From: Acidobacteriota bacterium
Lineage (GTDB): Bacteria; Acidobacteriota; Terriglobia; Terriglobales; Acidobacteriaceae
Direction of reading: 5' to 3'
Length of the DNA stretch: 14,386 nt
Assembly (NCBI GenBank): GCA_021779695.1
Contig: JAJYAE010000080.1
Coordinates: forward strand, 1 to 14,386
Shown here: piece by piece, positions 1 to 8,422 of the stretch
How the letters are laid out: the number at the start of each line of letters is the position of its first letter
Numbering within the stretch: position 1 is the stretch's first letter
Translations under genes and position numbers: made by a program
The notes under the pieces: generated by a model
Told to the model about the DNA's origin: nothing
The model's database searches: none
What the model saw: only the letters and a program-made list of their open reading frames with translations

Positions 1-110
1 CTTTGATGAGCTTAGGGTGTCATTCCTCGCTGAGCTACTAAATCCGAAAAGTTCTGTCAGCATGAGGGAAAAACAGCCCTCCCCAGACCGCTTGACTTAT
101 TTGACTGCCG
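1..110. other. Left-edge non-coding stretch downstream of the efflux operon
   Basis: No gene is supported here. The stretch follows the stop codon of the leftward P-type ATPase gene. It holds a weak inverted repeat (GAGGG at 64-68, CCCTC at 77-81) without a following T-run on either strand, and a short direct repeat TTGACT-TAT-TTGACT at about 92-106. The operon's terminator is either Rho-dependent or lies left of the window. Confidence 0.4.
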
Positions 111-2231
111 TCATTTCCGTAGTAACCTCAAACCATTGCCAACCACCAGCAAGCTTGCGCCCATGTCGGCGAATACCGCCATCCACATGGTAGCCTGACC
201 AGCGAACGCAAGCACCAGAAAAACTGCTTTGATGCCTAGCGCCAGCGCGATGTTCTGCATCAACACGCTGGCCGTGGCTCGGGAGAGTCGCACAAACGTG
301 GGGATCTTGCCCAGATCGTCATCCATCAGCGCTACGTCAGCAGTTTCAATGGCCATGTCGGTTCCGGCAGCACCCATCGCAAAGCCAATGTTCGCATGTG
401 CCAATGCTGGGGCGTCGTTAATGCCATCGCCAACCATACCCACCGTTCCGTCGGCAGCGAACGCCTCCACTGCTTTCAACTTATCTTCAGGCAACAGGTT
501 GCCACGGGCCTGATCGATCCCAACCTGTCTTGCGATCGCTTCGGCGGTGTGCGGATTGTCTCCAGTCAACATCACGGTTTTGACACCGAGTTGGTGCAGA
601 TCAGCGATGCCGGCCCGGCTGCTGTCCTTCACTGTATCTGCCACGGCAAACAAAGCCATGACTTGTTGATCGCCTATTAGCATGACAACTGTTTTTCCCT
701 GCCGTTCCAGTACATCGAGACGGGCTTCCAGTTCCTTGGAACAAAGGCCCAATTCCTCCACTAGACGATGGTTGCCGAGGGAATATGTGTTGCTCTCAAT
801 CACTCCGCGCACGCCGCGACCCGGCAGCGCTTCGAACTCTTCGACCTTCTCTCGCGCCACTCCATCGACATCTGCCGCTTTTGAGACGGCTTGTGACACC
901 GGATGATCGGAACGACTGGCCAGGCTGGCGGCAAAACGACGGCTAAGTGCATCGCCCATGTTGCCGCGTGGCTCGAAATCGGTCTGGACAGGTTTGCCAT
1001 GAGTGATGGTTCCGGTCTTGTCGAGTGCAAGCCACGTCAACTTACGCCCCTCCTCCAGATAGACGCCACCTTTGATCAAAATCCCATGGCGTGCAGCGAC
1101 AGTCAGACCGCTGACAATGCTCACTGGAGTAGAGATGACCAAAGCGCAGGGGCAGGCGATCACTAGTAGTACCAGTGCCTTGTAGACCCAGGCCAACCAC
1201 GGTGCACCGAGCGCCAGCGGAGGCAGGAACGCTACTGCGAGCGCCACAACGAACACGATGGGGGTGTACCACCGGGCGAATTGATCGACGAATCGCTGGG
1301 TCGGTGCGCGGCTCGCCTGCGCGGCCTCCACAGCATGAATAATGCGCGCCAGCGTGGAATCGTTCGCAGCGGCTGTGACGAGATACTCGAAGGAGCCGGA
1401 TTCGTTGATACTCCCTGCGAAAACAGGATCGCCCTCAATCTTCTCGACCGGCAGACTCTCGCCGGTGATCGGGGCCTGGTTAATGGTGGAACGCCCCTGT
1501 ACCACCTCGCCATCGAGGGCAATACGTTCGCCAGGTTTGACGCGAACGCGGCTACCGATTGTGACCGTCTTGGCTTCCATGTCGCCCCAACTTCCATCGG
1601 ACTGCTGAACGGTGGCCTGTTCCGGGGGGAGATCCAGAAGACCACGAATCGCGTTACGGGCGCGGTCGAGCGATTTGGCCTCGATGACTTCAGCCAGTGC
1701 AAACAGAACCATCACCATTGCTGCTTCCGGCCAATGTCCGATCAGCATCGCGCCGGTAACCGCAATCGACATCAGCGCGTTCATGTTCAGGTTGCGGTTT
1801 CTGAGCGCGATCCAGCCCTTTTTGTAGGTGGATAGACCGCCGGCGAGGATAGCAATCAGCGCCAGCGCCACAACCACCCAATTGTTGCCGCCTTTGATCC
1901 AGTACACCAGTTCCGCCAGCGCGGAGGTCACACCCGACACGGCCAACGGCCACCAGTTGGTACGGGATGGCTCCGGTGCGAGCTGGTTTGTCAGAGCTAC
2001 TGCTTCATGTACCTCGGTATCGAAACCTAGCGCCTTCAATGCCGCGACTACGCGAGGCAGCGCATCTGGTGCATGGCTGATCCTCAACGTGCGCTGAACC
2101 AGGTTGAAATCGAGTGCCGACACACCAGTCATCCCGGCGAGTTTACTGCGAATCAAGCCCTCCTCAGTGGGACAATCCATCCTGGCGATGTCCAATACCG
2201 TGCTTTGGACATCCGAATCATGCTCACTCAT
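111..2231 (-). CDS. cadA: Heavy-metal translocating P1B-type ATPase (CadA/ZntA-like, Zn/Cd/Pb export)
   Basis: Inner-membrane ATP-driven exporter that moves a divalent soft metal from cytoplasm to periplasm. The 706-residue protein has every P1B landmark: an N-terminal metal-binding domain (about 10-75) with a single cysteine in MDCPTEE (C20) instead of CxxC; TGES at 256-259 in the actuator; the membrane metal site CPC at 360-362; the phosphorylated aspartate in DKTGT (D404); the HP pair at 443-444; and GDGIND at 601-606. K668 in the seventh and D689 in the eighth membrane segment fit the P1B-2 (Zn/Cd/Pb) class, not the copper class. The start is ATG with AGGAAC upstream; it overlaps the end of the P-II gene by 8 bases, suggesting translational coupling. 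It is the last gene of the operon. Family assignment is firm; exact metal (Zn, Cd or Pb) is inferred. Confidence 0.95.
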   Translation of the reverse strand: MSEHDSDVQSTVLDIARMDCPTEEGLIRSKLAGMTGVSALDFNLVQRTLRISHAPDALPRVVAALKALGFDTEVHEAVALTNQLAPEPSRTNWWPLAVSGVTSALAELVYWIKGGNNWVVVALALIAILAGGLSTYKKGWIALRNRNLNMNALMSIAVTGAMLIGHWPEAAMVMVLFALAEVIEAKSLDRARNAIRGLLDLPPEQATVQQSDGSWGDMEAKTVTIGSRVRVKPGERIALDGEVVQGRSTINQAPITGESLPVEKIEGDPVFAGSINESGSFEYLVTAAANDSTLARIIHAVEAAQASRAPTQRFVDQFARWYTPIVFVVALAVAFLPPLALGAPWLAWVYKALVLLVIACPCALVISTPVSIVSGLTVAARHGILIKGGVYLEEGRKLTWLALDKTGTITHGKPVQTDFEPRGNMGDALSRRFAASLASRSDHPVSQAVSKAADVDGVAREKVEEFEALPGRGVRGVIESNTYSLGNHRLVEELGLCSKELEARLDVLERQGKTVVMLIGDQQVMALFAVADTVKDSSRAGIADLHQLGVKTVMLTGDNPHTAEAIARQVGIDQARGNLLPEDKLKAVEAFAADGTVGMVGDGINDAPALAHANIGFAMGAAGTDMAIETADVALMDDDLGKIPTFVRLSRATASVLMQNIALALGIKAVFLVLAFAGQATMWMAVFADMGASLLVVGNGLRLLRK

Positions 2232-2571
2232 GGTTGGTTCCTAATTCATTTTCATGCGTACCAGTTCGGATACGGATCGCGTCCTCAACTGGCAGTACGA
2301 AAATCTTTCCGTCGCCGAGATTTCCGGTGTGCGCGTGCTGCTTGATTGACTCCACTACTGCCGAGACCAGCGCATCAGGCACCACAATCTCAAGCTTGGT
2401 CTTCTTGAGACAGCGAATGGATTCGTCTTCGCTGGATTGCTCCCTGCCGCGCGTTCGTCCGAAACCCATAACTTCAGAGACAGTGATGCCCGGAACGCCA
2501 TTGATCGCCGCAAGGGCATTGATGACCTTTTCGGCCATGAAGGGCTGTATAAGCGCCTTTATCTCCTTCAT
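2224..2571 (-). CDS. Aberrant P-II family signalling protein in a metal-efflux operon (PII-NG-like)
   Basis: P-II proteins are trimeric cytoplasmic sensors of ATP/ADP and 2-oxoglutarate that bind partner proteins through a flexible T-loop. This 115-residue protein has the fold signatures: start MKEIKALIQPF, GFGRTRG at 36-42, the B-loop TGNLGDGKIFV at 82-92, and RIRTG at 100-104. Unlike GlnB/GlnK, the T-loop is about two residues shorter, contains no tyrosine (so no Tyr51-type uridylylation site), is acidic (SSEDES), has a cysteine at C54, and carries Thr where the 2-oxoglutarate-contacting Gln39 normally sits. I chose the ATG at 2571 over an upstream in-frame start at 2619 because GAAGGAG precedes it at good spacing and the protein then begins as the family does. 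It lies 11 bases after the RND gene and overlaps the ATPase gene. From memory, a divergent P-II clade (PII-NG) is known beside Czc-type genes; its role is unproven. Confidence 0.9.
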   Translation of the reverse strand: MKEIKALIQPFMAEKVINALAAINGVPGITVSEVMGFGRTRGREQSSEDESIRCLKKTKLEIVVPDALVSAVVESIKQHAHTGNLGDGKIFVLPVEDAIRIRTGTHENELGTNHE

Positions 2572-2582
2572 ATAAAGCTCCT

Positions 2583-5500
2583 TCAAATCTCGACATCTTC
2601 CCGCCGCCCTTCGAACCACTTAAACAATGTGGGAAGAACCAGCAGGGTTAGTAGAGTGGAAGTTACCAGGCCACCGATCACGACAGTCGCAAGTGGTCTT
2701 TGCACCTCTGCCCCTGAGCCGTGCGAGACGGCCATCGGAATAAAGCCGAGGCTCGCGACAAGAGCGGTCATGACGACCGGGCGCAAGCGAGTCGTTGCAC
2801 CTTGTGCGACCGCTTCCTCTAACGGCATGCCCTGATCGCGAAGCTCTCGAATGTAGGTCAGGAGGACGATCCCATTGAGCACAGCAATTCCGAACAGCGC
2901 GATGAAGCCCACACCTGCGGATATGCTGAAGGGCATTCCGCGGAGCAGCAACGCCAAAATCCCCCCCGTTGCAGCCAGTGGAATGTTGAGGAAGATCAGC
3001 AGCGCCGGCAGACCAGCTCGGAAGTTGAGATAGAGCAGCACGAAAATGAGCGTGAGCGCCGTGGGTACGGCTATCATCAGTCTCTGACTTGCGCTCTGAA
3101 GTTGCTCGAACTGTCCACCCCATTCCAATTGATATTCACTCGGAACTTTCACCTTGGCCGCGACGGCCTTCTGCGCATCTGCCACGAAGCCAGCCAGATC
3201 ACGTCCACGGACGTTCACTCCGACACTGATTCGTCGTTGCCCATTCTCACGGCTGATCTGGGCAGGCCCTTCCTCGTCCTGAATGTCGGCGAGTTGGGCA
3301 AGCGGGATGAAATGTCCCTCTCTGTCTCCGACTCGCAGGTTACTGATGGCATCGGCTGTTGCACGCTGCTCTTGTGGGAAGCGCACCTGCAACGTGAAGC
3401 GACGATTTCCTTCCACGATCTCGCCCACCGGCTTGCCTCCAATGGCTTCGATGGTATCCAGCACATCCGATTCGTCGAGGCCATGTCGTGCAAGAGCTTC
3501 CCGCCTTATGCGGATACGCAGGTAGGGCAGCCCAGCCACCCGTTCCGTGTTGACGTCGGCTGCCCCCGGAATTTTGCTCACCACCGTCGCAATCTGGTCG
3601 GCTTTTTGCCGTAACGTGTCCAGGTCATCTCCGTAGAGTTTGATTGCGATGTCGCTGCGGGAGCCGCCCTCCATCAGTTCCTGCATGCGCATTTGAATCG
3701 GTTGAGAGAAACTGTAGACTGCGCCAGGTGCCTCTTCCTGCAAACGTTTTTGCATCGCATCTATCAGTTCGTCCTTGCTACGTTTCGTCGGCCATTGATC
3801 TATCGGTTTCAGTGTCACATATACATCGCTTTGATCGATAGCCATAGGATCGGTTGCAACTTCGGGACTGCCGGTGCGGCTAAAGACCGTTGCCACCTCC
3901 GGGAATTCGCGCAGCACCGTCTCGATAATCTGGTTGCCATGTAGGGATTCGGAGATGGAGATGCCCGGCACCCTGTACATCATCACCAGTATGGAGCCTT
4001 CATCGAGCGAGGGAATGAACTCCGCGCCAAGAAACGGAATGCCAATCAGCGATACCGCGAAAATGCCTAAAGCGATTCCACCTGTCCAGGCCGGGTGCAG
4101 CAACGCCCGATGCAGGAGCGGACGATACCATTGATCGATCTTCCGCATAAGCCAGGTCTGCTTCTCCGCCACTTTCTTACGCAGCACATACCAGCTCAGA
4201 ACAGGCATCAAAGTCAGCGCAATGACAAGCGAAGCAAGCAAAGCAAATAGAACCGTTGCCGCCATCGGCTTGAACATCTTTCCCTCGACTCCGCCCAGCG
4301 TCAGGATCGGAACGTAGACCAGTACGATAATCAATACGCCGAAGAAGATCGGCTTGGCTACTTCGCGGGCCGCCGACAAAATCACCTCACCGGCTGGCTC
4401 GTCCGGTTGTTTCTGATGCAGGCGGCGAAGAATGTTTTCTATGATGACGACAGAGCCATCGACAATTAGCCCGAAGTCGATTGCGCCAAGGCTCATCAGG
4501 TTGCCGGAGACCTTCGCCTGCACCATTCCAATGAATGCAACCAGCATGGAAAGAGGGATAGCCAGCGAAACAACAACGCCCGCCCTGAAGCTTCCCAACA
4601 GCAGAAGCAGAACAGCGGTCACCAGTATGCCACCTTCGACCAGGTTACGCGTCACCGTGTGAATCGTTCGGTTCACCAGGTCGGTGCGATCATAAAGCTG
4701 TTCAATCCGTACTCCCTCTGGAAGTGTCTTCTGAATATCAGCCAGGCTGTTCTTGACGTTATTGGCGACGGCGCGGGAGTTTTCACCGATCAACATCATG
4801 GCAACCCCAACGACAATCTCCCCCTTGCCGTCCTGCGTGGCAAACCCGCGACGCACCATAGGCGCAAAGTGGACGTTGCCGATATTGCGTATGAGAATTG
4901 GCGTGCCGGTAGGAGAGTTGCCGACCACGATGTTTTCTATGTCGGAAAGACTTCCAATCAATCCCTCGCCCCGGATGAGAGATTGTTGCTCGGCACGTTC
5001 CAGATAAGCGCCGCCGGCATTTGCATTGTTCTTCGAGAGAGCTTCGATGACGCGGCGGAGCGGTATGTGATACCCCGTCAGCTTGTCGCTGTCTACTTCG
5101 ACCTCATACGTCTTGAGATCGCCTCCCTGCGTGTTCACTTCAACGACACCGGACACGCCGCGTAGCTTCGGAGCAATGTCCCAATCGAGGACGCTTCGCA
5201 GCTCCATCGGGCTGCGCCCCGATCCGGTGACCTTGAACTGATAGATTTCTCCCAAGCCGGTCGAGATGGGTCCCATCTCCGGCACGCCCACCTCTGGCGG
5301 GATCGACTCTTTGGCTTGTGGAAGGCGCTCGTTGACAAGGGTTCTGCAAAAATATGGGTCCATGCCGTCTTTGAAATAGATAGCGACGTAGGAAAGCCCA
5401 TACTTAGACGTGGACTGGATGCGCGTGATTCCTGGCAAGCCGCGCATGGCAGTTTCGACCGGAAAAGAGATAAGCTGCTCTACCTCCAACGGGGATAGAC

Positions 5501-5660
5501 TCGGGGCGCGCGTCAGCACGAGAACCTGATTTGGCGTGATGTCCGGTTCCGCATCGATGGGCAGATTGCGGAGCGAGACGAATCCGATGGCCGCGACAAA
5601 CACGGTCGCCAGAAGAACCAGAATGCGATAGCGGAGGGCGAGTTCGACGATACGCTGCAT
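2583..5660 (-). CDS. czcA: Heavy-metal efflux RND transporter, inner-membrane pump (CzcA/CusA family)
   Basis: Proton-driven pump of a tripartite exporter that takes metal from the periplasm (and perhaps cytoplasm) to the outer-membrane channel. At 1025 residues it is near full family length. It starts with a membrane segment (about 13-30), then a large periplasmic domain with the family sequence NLPIDAEPDITPNQV. A membrane cluster begins near 340, and the fourth segment holds DFGLIVDGSVVIIEN, giving D395, D401 and E408. Their 6- and 7-residue spacing matches the proton-relay acids D402, D408 and E415 of CzcA and fits divalent-metal pumps; the copper/silver group has Ala at the first position. 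A second periplasmic domain and a terminal membrane cluster follow, ending TLLVLPTLFKWFE. The start lies 2 bases after the adaptor's stop, with GGGAGGA overlapping that gene's end. Divalent substrate (Zn, Co, Cd or Ni) is inferred; the family is certain. Confidence 0.95.
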   Translation of the reverse strand: MQRIVELALRYRILVLLATVFVAAIGFVSLRNLPIDAEPDITPNQVLVLTRAPSLSPLEVEQLISFPVETAMRGLPGITRIQSTSKYGLSYVAIYFKDGMDPYFCRTLVNERLPQAKESIPPEVGVPEMGPISTGLGEIYQFKVTGSGRSPMELRSVLDWDIAPKLRGVSGVVEVNTQGGDLKTYEVEVDSDKLTGYHIPLRRVIEALSKNNANAGGAYLERAEQQSLIRGEGLIGSLSDIENIVVGNSPTGTPILIRNIGNVHFAPMVRRGFATQDGKGEIVVGVAMMLIGENSRAVANNVKNSLADIQKTLPEGVRIEQLYDRTDLVNRTIHTVTRNLVEGGILVTAVLLLLLGSFRAGVVVSLAIPLSMLVAFIGMVQAKVSGNLMSLGAIDFGLIVDGSVVIIENILRRLHQKQPDEPAGEVILSAAREVAKPIFFGVLIIVLVYVPILTLGGVEGKMFKPMAATVLFALLASLVIALTLMPVLSWYVLRKKVAEKQTWLMRKIDQWYRPLLHRALLHPAWTGGIALGIFAVSLIGIPFLGAEFIPSLDEGSILVMMYRVPGISISESLHGNQIIETVLREFPEVATVFSRTGSPEVATDPMAIDQSDVYVTLKPIDQWPTKRSKDELIDAMQKRLQEEAPGAVYSFSQPIQMRMQELMEGGSRSDIAIKLYGDDLDTLRQKADQIATVVSKIPGAADVNTERVAGLPYLRIRIRREALARHGLDESDVLDTIEAIGGKPVGEIVEGNRRFTLQVRFPQEQRATADAISNLRVGDREGHFIPLAQLADIQDEEGPAQISRENGQRRISVGVNVRGRDLAGFVADAQKAVAAKVKVPSEYQLEWGGQFEQLQSASQRLMIAVPTALTLIFVLLYLNFRAGLPALLIFLNIPLAATGGILALLLRGMPFSISAGVGFIALFGIAVLNGIVLLTYIRELRDQGMPLEEAVAQGATTRLRPVVMTALVASLGFIPMAVSHGSGAEVQRPLATVVIGGLVTSTLLTLLVLPTLFKWFEGRREDVEI

Positions 5661-5662
5661 CG

Positions 5663-6850
5663 TTAGTCCTCCCCCAACTCGCCGCCGGCGAGAATCGACT
5701 TCAGATGGAAAGCACCCTGCATCACGACAGACTCTCCCGGTTTCAGTCCACCGACGATTTCCGTCTGGTTATTGACCGTGACGCCTTTTTCCACTTCACG
5801 CTTTTCAAATTGCGTTTGAGAATGTCGGATGAAAACTACGCTTTTCCCCTCGACCTCCTGAAGAGCACCCGATGGCACGGCGATAGCCTGTTTGCTGAAT
5901 TTGGTGGGAAGCTCGATGTTGGCGAACATATCCGTTTTTAGGCGCAGGTCATGATTGCCGACTTCGCAGCGGACACGAGCCGTTCTTGTCTGCGGGTCGA
6001 GCACGTCGCTGATGTATGCCACCTTGCCTTCAAAAGGCTGATTGGGGTAGGTGTCTACCGTGATGAAAGCATTTTGGCCGACACGGATGCGCCCGAGGTC
6101 CTTCTCGTACACTTCCGCCTGAACCCAGACGCGTGAGAGGTCAGCGACGGTGAAGAGATCCCGGCCCGCATCCACGACATCCCCAGGGGATGCCTGTGCT
6201 TTGGTTACCACTCCAGAGAAAGGCGCTTTCAATGGAGTCAGAAATGTGCCGCGAGGACTGTCATCGGCAATTCCAAAGCGGCGGAGCCGCTGGCGTATGC
6301 CATCGATCAGAGCTTGTTGCGAACGAATGTTAGCTTCGATGCCTTCTTTCTCCGCTTTGCTTGATTCAGAGTCCTTCTCTGCACCAGCACCGATGTCCGC
6401 GAGACGGCGGCTGCGTTCCGCCTGCCGGGTTGCCGGAATCAGTTGCGCTTTGAGACGTTCGAGGTCCGCGCGCGCCGACTGCTCTTGTGAGAGAAGTTCT
6501 CCGGCTTCGATGTTGTCGAAGACCGCAAGCGTTTGTCCGCCTTCAACCCGGTCTCCGATCTTGGCTCGGACTTCTACTATCCGTCCACGCGCCAGAGGAC
6601 CGACGACACCGACCCGGCTATCAATCGGCTGGACAGTGCCAGTAGCACGAAGGTATTCATTCAGTTGGGTGAGTGTGGCAGGGGCAACGACCATTCCGAT
6701 ATGCTGTTGCGCGGATACGCTCATTTCGACGAGATTGCTTGTGTTAGTGGACTCCGTCTTCGACTCGCCTTCCTCTTTCTGAGCGTTCTTTCGATTGCAG
6801 CCAGCTAACAACACCGCACTGCATATAAACAAAACAATAAAGTGTTTCAT
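5663..6850 (-). CDS. czcB: Efflux RND periplasmic adaptor lipoprotein (membrane fusion protein, CzcB-like)
   Basis: Periplasmic adaptor linking the RND pump to the outer-membrane channel. The 395-residue form begins with a lipoprotein signal: MKHFIVLF, a hydrophobic stretch, then LLAGC with the lipidated cysteine at C18. A charged linker follows (KEEGESKTESTN). The first lipoyl half is around GRIVEVRAKIGDRVEGGQ, then an alpha-hairpin rich in Gln/Arg/Glu, then the second lipoyl half (APFSGVVTKAQASPGDVVDAG), a beta-barrel (VWVQAEVYEKDLGRIRVGQ) and a membrane-proximal domain. I chose ATG 6850 over an upstream in-frame start at 6889, because 6850 puts the signal peptide at the N terminus and has AGGAGG upstream. 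Start and the preceding stop share ATGA. I see no N-terminal His-rich metal-binding extension as in some CzcB proteins. Confidence 0.93.
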   Translation of the reverse strand: MKHFIVLFICSAVLLAGCNRKNAQKEEGESKTESTNTSNLVEMSVSAQQHIGMVVAPATLTQLNEYLRATGTVQPIDSRVGVVGPLARGRIVEVRAKIGDRVEGGQTLAVFDNIEAGELLSQEQSARADLERLKAQLIPATRQAERSRRLADIGAGAEKDSESSKAEKEGIEANIRSQQALIDGIRQRLRRFGIADDSPRGTFLTPLKAPFSGVVTKAQASPGDVVDAGRDLFTVADLSRVWVQAEVYEKDLGRIRVGQNAFITVDTYPNQPFEGKVAYISDVLDPQTRTARVRCEVGNHDLRLKTDMFANIELPTKFSKQAIAVPSGALQEVEGKSVVFIRHSQTQFEKREVEKGVTVNNQTEIVGGLKPGESVVMQGAFHLKSILAGGELGED

Positions 6851-8136
6851 GGATGGATTCCTCCTGCCGCACGTTCGACTTCTGCCCAAGTGCGGGCTAC
6901 ATCCGCCTGCGCGTCGATATAAGCCAATTGTGTGTCCGCCAGACGGCGCTGCTCGTTGAGCACGTCGAGCAACCGCAATTGGCCCAGCTTATAGGCCTCC
7001 CGGATGACGGAAAGATTACTTGTCGAAGGATCGAGGACCCCGCTTTGGAGCATCTGCAAAGAGTCGGAAGCCGTCCGCCAACGCTGATAGGCTGCTTCTA
7101 CTTCGAGCGGAATGTTTCTCTCCAGATACTCGCGCCGCAGTCGTGCGCCAGAGGTTCGGGCCGTTGCTGCCTGCACATTGCCGGCTCCGCTCCGGCTGGT
7201 ACGCAGCGGTATTGAGACACCGAAGCTGAGAATATCTACGCTATCTCGGATAGGACTGAGTACGCCGCTGCCGTTAAGCCCGAATAATCCATCGAACTGG
7301 CTATTCTGCCGGGTATAGCCGGCAGAGAGAGTCACATCCGGTGCGGCTTCTGCTTTGGCAAGTACGATTCCCGCCGCTTCCTGTTCCTCTTCAAGGCGGG
7401 CCCTTTTGAGATCCGCACGATTCTCCAGAGCCTCGCGTTTCAAGGTGTCGAGGTCCAATGGAGGTGGAGCGGGGATATCTGAGTCTGGAATCGGAGTAGC
7501 TGAGTCAAGCCCGACCAGACGGCGCAATTCAAGTTCCGCCGAGCTAAGGCGACCCTGCGCACTCCGCCTCGAAACTTCCGCCCGGCCGATTTCGACTCTG
7601 AGCAGACTGGCTTCTAGTGGTGCGACGTCGCCCTCTTTCACGCGAGCATCTGTGAGCCGCAGCGTGTCCTGGTTCAGACCGATCAGATCGCTCAGCAACT
7701 TCAGCTTGTTGCGTTCAGCGGATACCTCCGCGTAAGCGGCGATAATCTCATACGCGAGCTGGACGGATCGTTGCTGTAACTCTGCCTCTGCGATACCGAC
7801 AGAAAACTCAGCCAGGCGCACGCGCTTACCTCGCTTTCCGAACGTCTCGACCTCTTGTGAGTAGTCGGCACCATATTGTTCTTCGCCTAGCGTGCCAAAT
7901 GGTTTCCCGGTAGCTCCGTTCAGGTCGAGCGTCGGCGCAGGCCGGACTCCGGCTTGTCGTGCAATCCCTTTGGCCTCTTCGATTCGCTGCCGAACTGCCG
8001 CTAGGTCTTTGTTGTTCGCGATTGCTATACGTACAAGATCGTCCACTGTTCGTCGAGCAGATGGCCCTTCTTGTGCCCCTAGCGGTATCGCTACAGTCAG
8101 CAACGCACATAGGAAGAGCTCAGTTTTCCCTCGCAT
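6847..8136 (-). CDS. czcC: Outer-membrane efflux channel protein (TolC/CzcC/CusC-like)
   Basis: Outer-membrane channel of the tripartite metal exporter, first gene of the operon. The 429-residue protein begins with a Sec signal (MRGKTELFLCALLTVAIPLGAQ) whose likely cut lies after LGA; there is no lipobox, so it is probably not lipidated. It has two OEP-type repeats of long amphipathic helices rich in Ala, Glu, Arg and Leu, with the CzcC-like segment SQEVETFGKRGKRVRLAE in the first half and SFGVSIPLRTSRSGA in the second. A Pro-rich link (IPAPPPLDLDTL) separates the halves. ATG 8136 has AGGAGA five bases upstream. The stop shares four bases (ATGA) with the adaptor start, so translation is probably coupled. 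The family is clear; the metal is set by the partner pump. Confidence 0.92.
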   Translation of the reverse strand: MRGKTELFLCALLTVAIPLGAQEGPSARRTVDDLVRIAIANNKDLAAVRQRIEEAKGIARQAGVRPAPTLDLNGATGKPFGTLGEEQYGADYSQEVETFGKRGKRVRLAEFSVGIAEAELQQRSVQLAYEIIAAYAEVSAERNKLKLLSDLIGLNQDTLRLTDARVKEGDVAPLEASLLRVEIGRAEVSRRSAQGRLSSAELELRRLVGLDSATPIPDSDIPAPPPLDLDTLKREALENRADLKRARLEEEQEAAGIVLAKAEAAPDVTLSAGYTRQNSQFDGLFGLNGSGVLSPIRDSVDILSFGVSIPLRTSRSGAGNVQAATARTSGARLRREYLERNIPLEVEAAYQRWRTASDSLQMLQSGVLDPSTSNLSVIREAYKLGQLRLLDVLNEQRRLADTQLAYIDAQADVARTWAEVERAAGGIHP

Positions 8137-8248
8137 ACATCTCTCCTAATTGTGTTTTGAAAACAAGCTAGATTAAGGCCCTTCACTTTTCGTTCTGTGG
8201 GGTAAAAGAACCACATGGAGACTTGTCCGGAAGCAACACCGCTCAATT

Positions 8249-8266
8249 CACACGTTGCTGCGTGTG
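8249..8266. repeat. Perfect 6-bp hairpin in the efflux operon leader
   Basis: CACACG (8249-8254) and CGTGTG (8261-8266) form a perfect stem around a 6-base loop (TTGCTG). It lies in the middle of the long leader. No T-run follows on either strand, so it is not an intrinsic terminator as it stands. It could be an RNA structure element or chance. Confidence 0.35.
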
Positions 8267-8390
8267 CCGCGACCCTGCTGTGCTCCTTTCCGCTGTATCT
8301 GCCTATTGTCAGGCTGGCGTCCTGTACAGCCGCATCCAAACTCGGGACGCACGGCCTGCGCTGTGACCACCGTTGATTCGCGTGCAAGAA

Positions 8391-8418
8391 TGCAAAATTC
8401 ACATGCACGTGCCATAAT
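8391..8418 (+). promoter_or_regulatory. Possible promoter of the merR-family gene
   Basis: CATAAT at 8413-8418 is a fair -10 box for rightward transcription, with a poor -35 match TGCAAA at 8391-8396 (16-base spacer). Transcription would start near 8425, overlapping the efflux promoter and running through the operator, as in autoregulated divergent mer-type loci. The -35 match is weak. Confidence 0.3.
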
Positions 8419-8422
8419 GACG

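Larger units (their letters stand above)
8137..8422 (-). other. Long 5' leader of the efflux operon
   Basis: If transcription starts just left of the -10 box at 8423-8428, the operon mRNA carries a leader of roughly 280 bases before the czcC start. I find no convincing protein in it. One leftward frame (8408 to 8097) stays open through the leader and into czcC, but has no recognisable composition or ribosome site. Two short hairpins lie here (8249-8266; 8196-8200 with 8211-8215). Reason for the length is unknown. Confidence 0.45.

Noticed and set aside
64..81. GAGGG/CCCTC hairpin after the ATPase gene as operon terminator
   Set aside because: Only 5 bp with an 8-base loop and no T-run after it on the minus strand.
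8097..8408. 103-codon leftward frame in the efflux leader
   Set aside because: Starts about 8 bases from the predicted transcription start, has no ribosome site, overlaps czcC, and the protein looks random.
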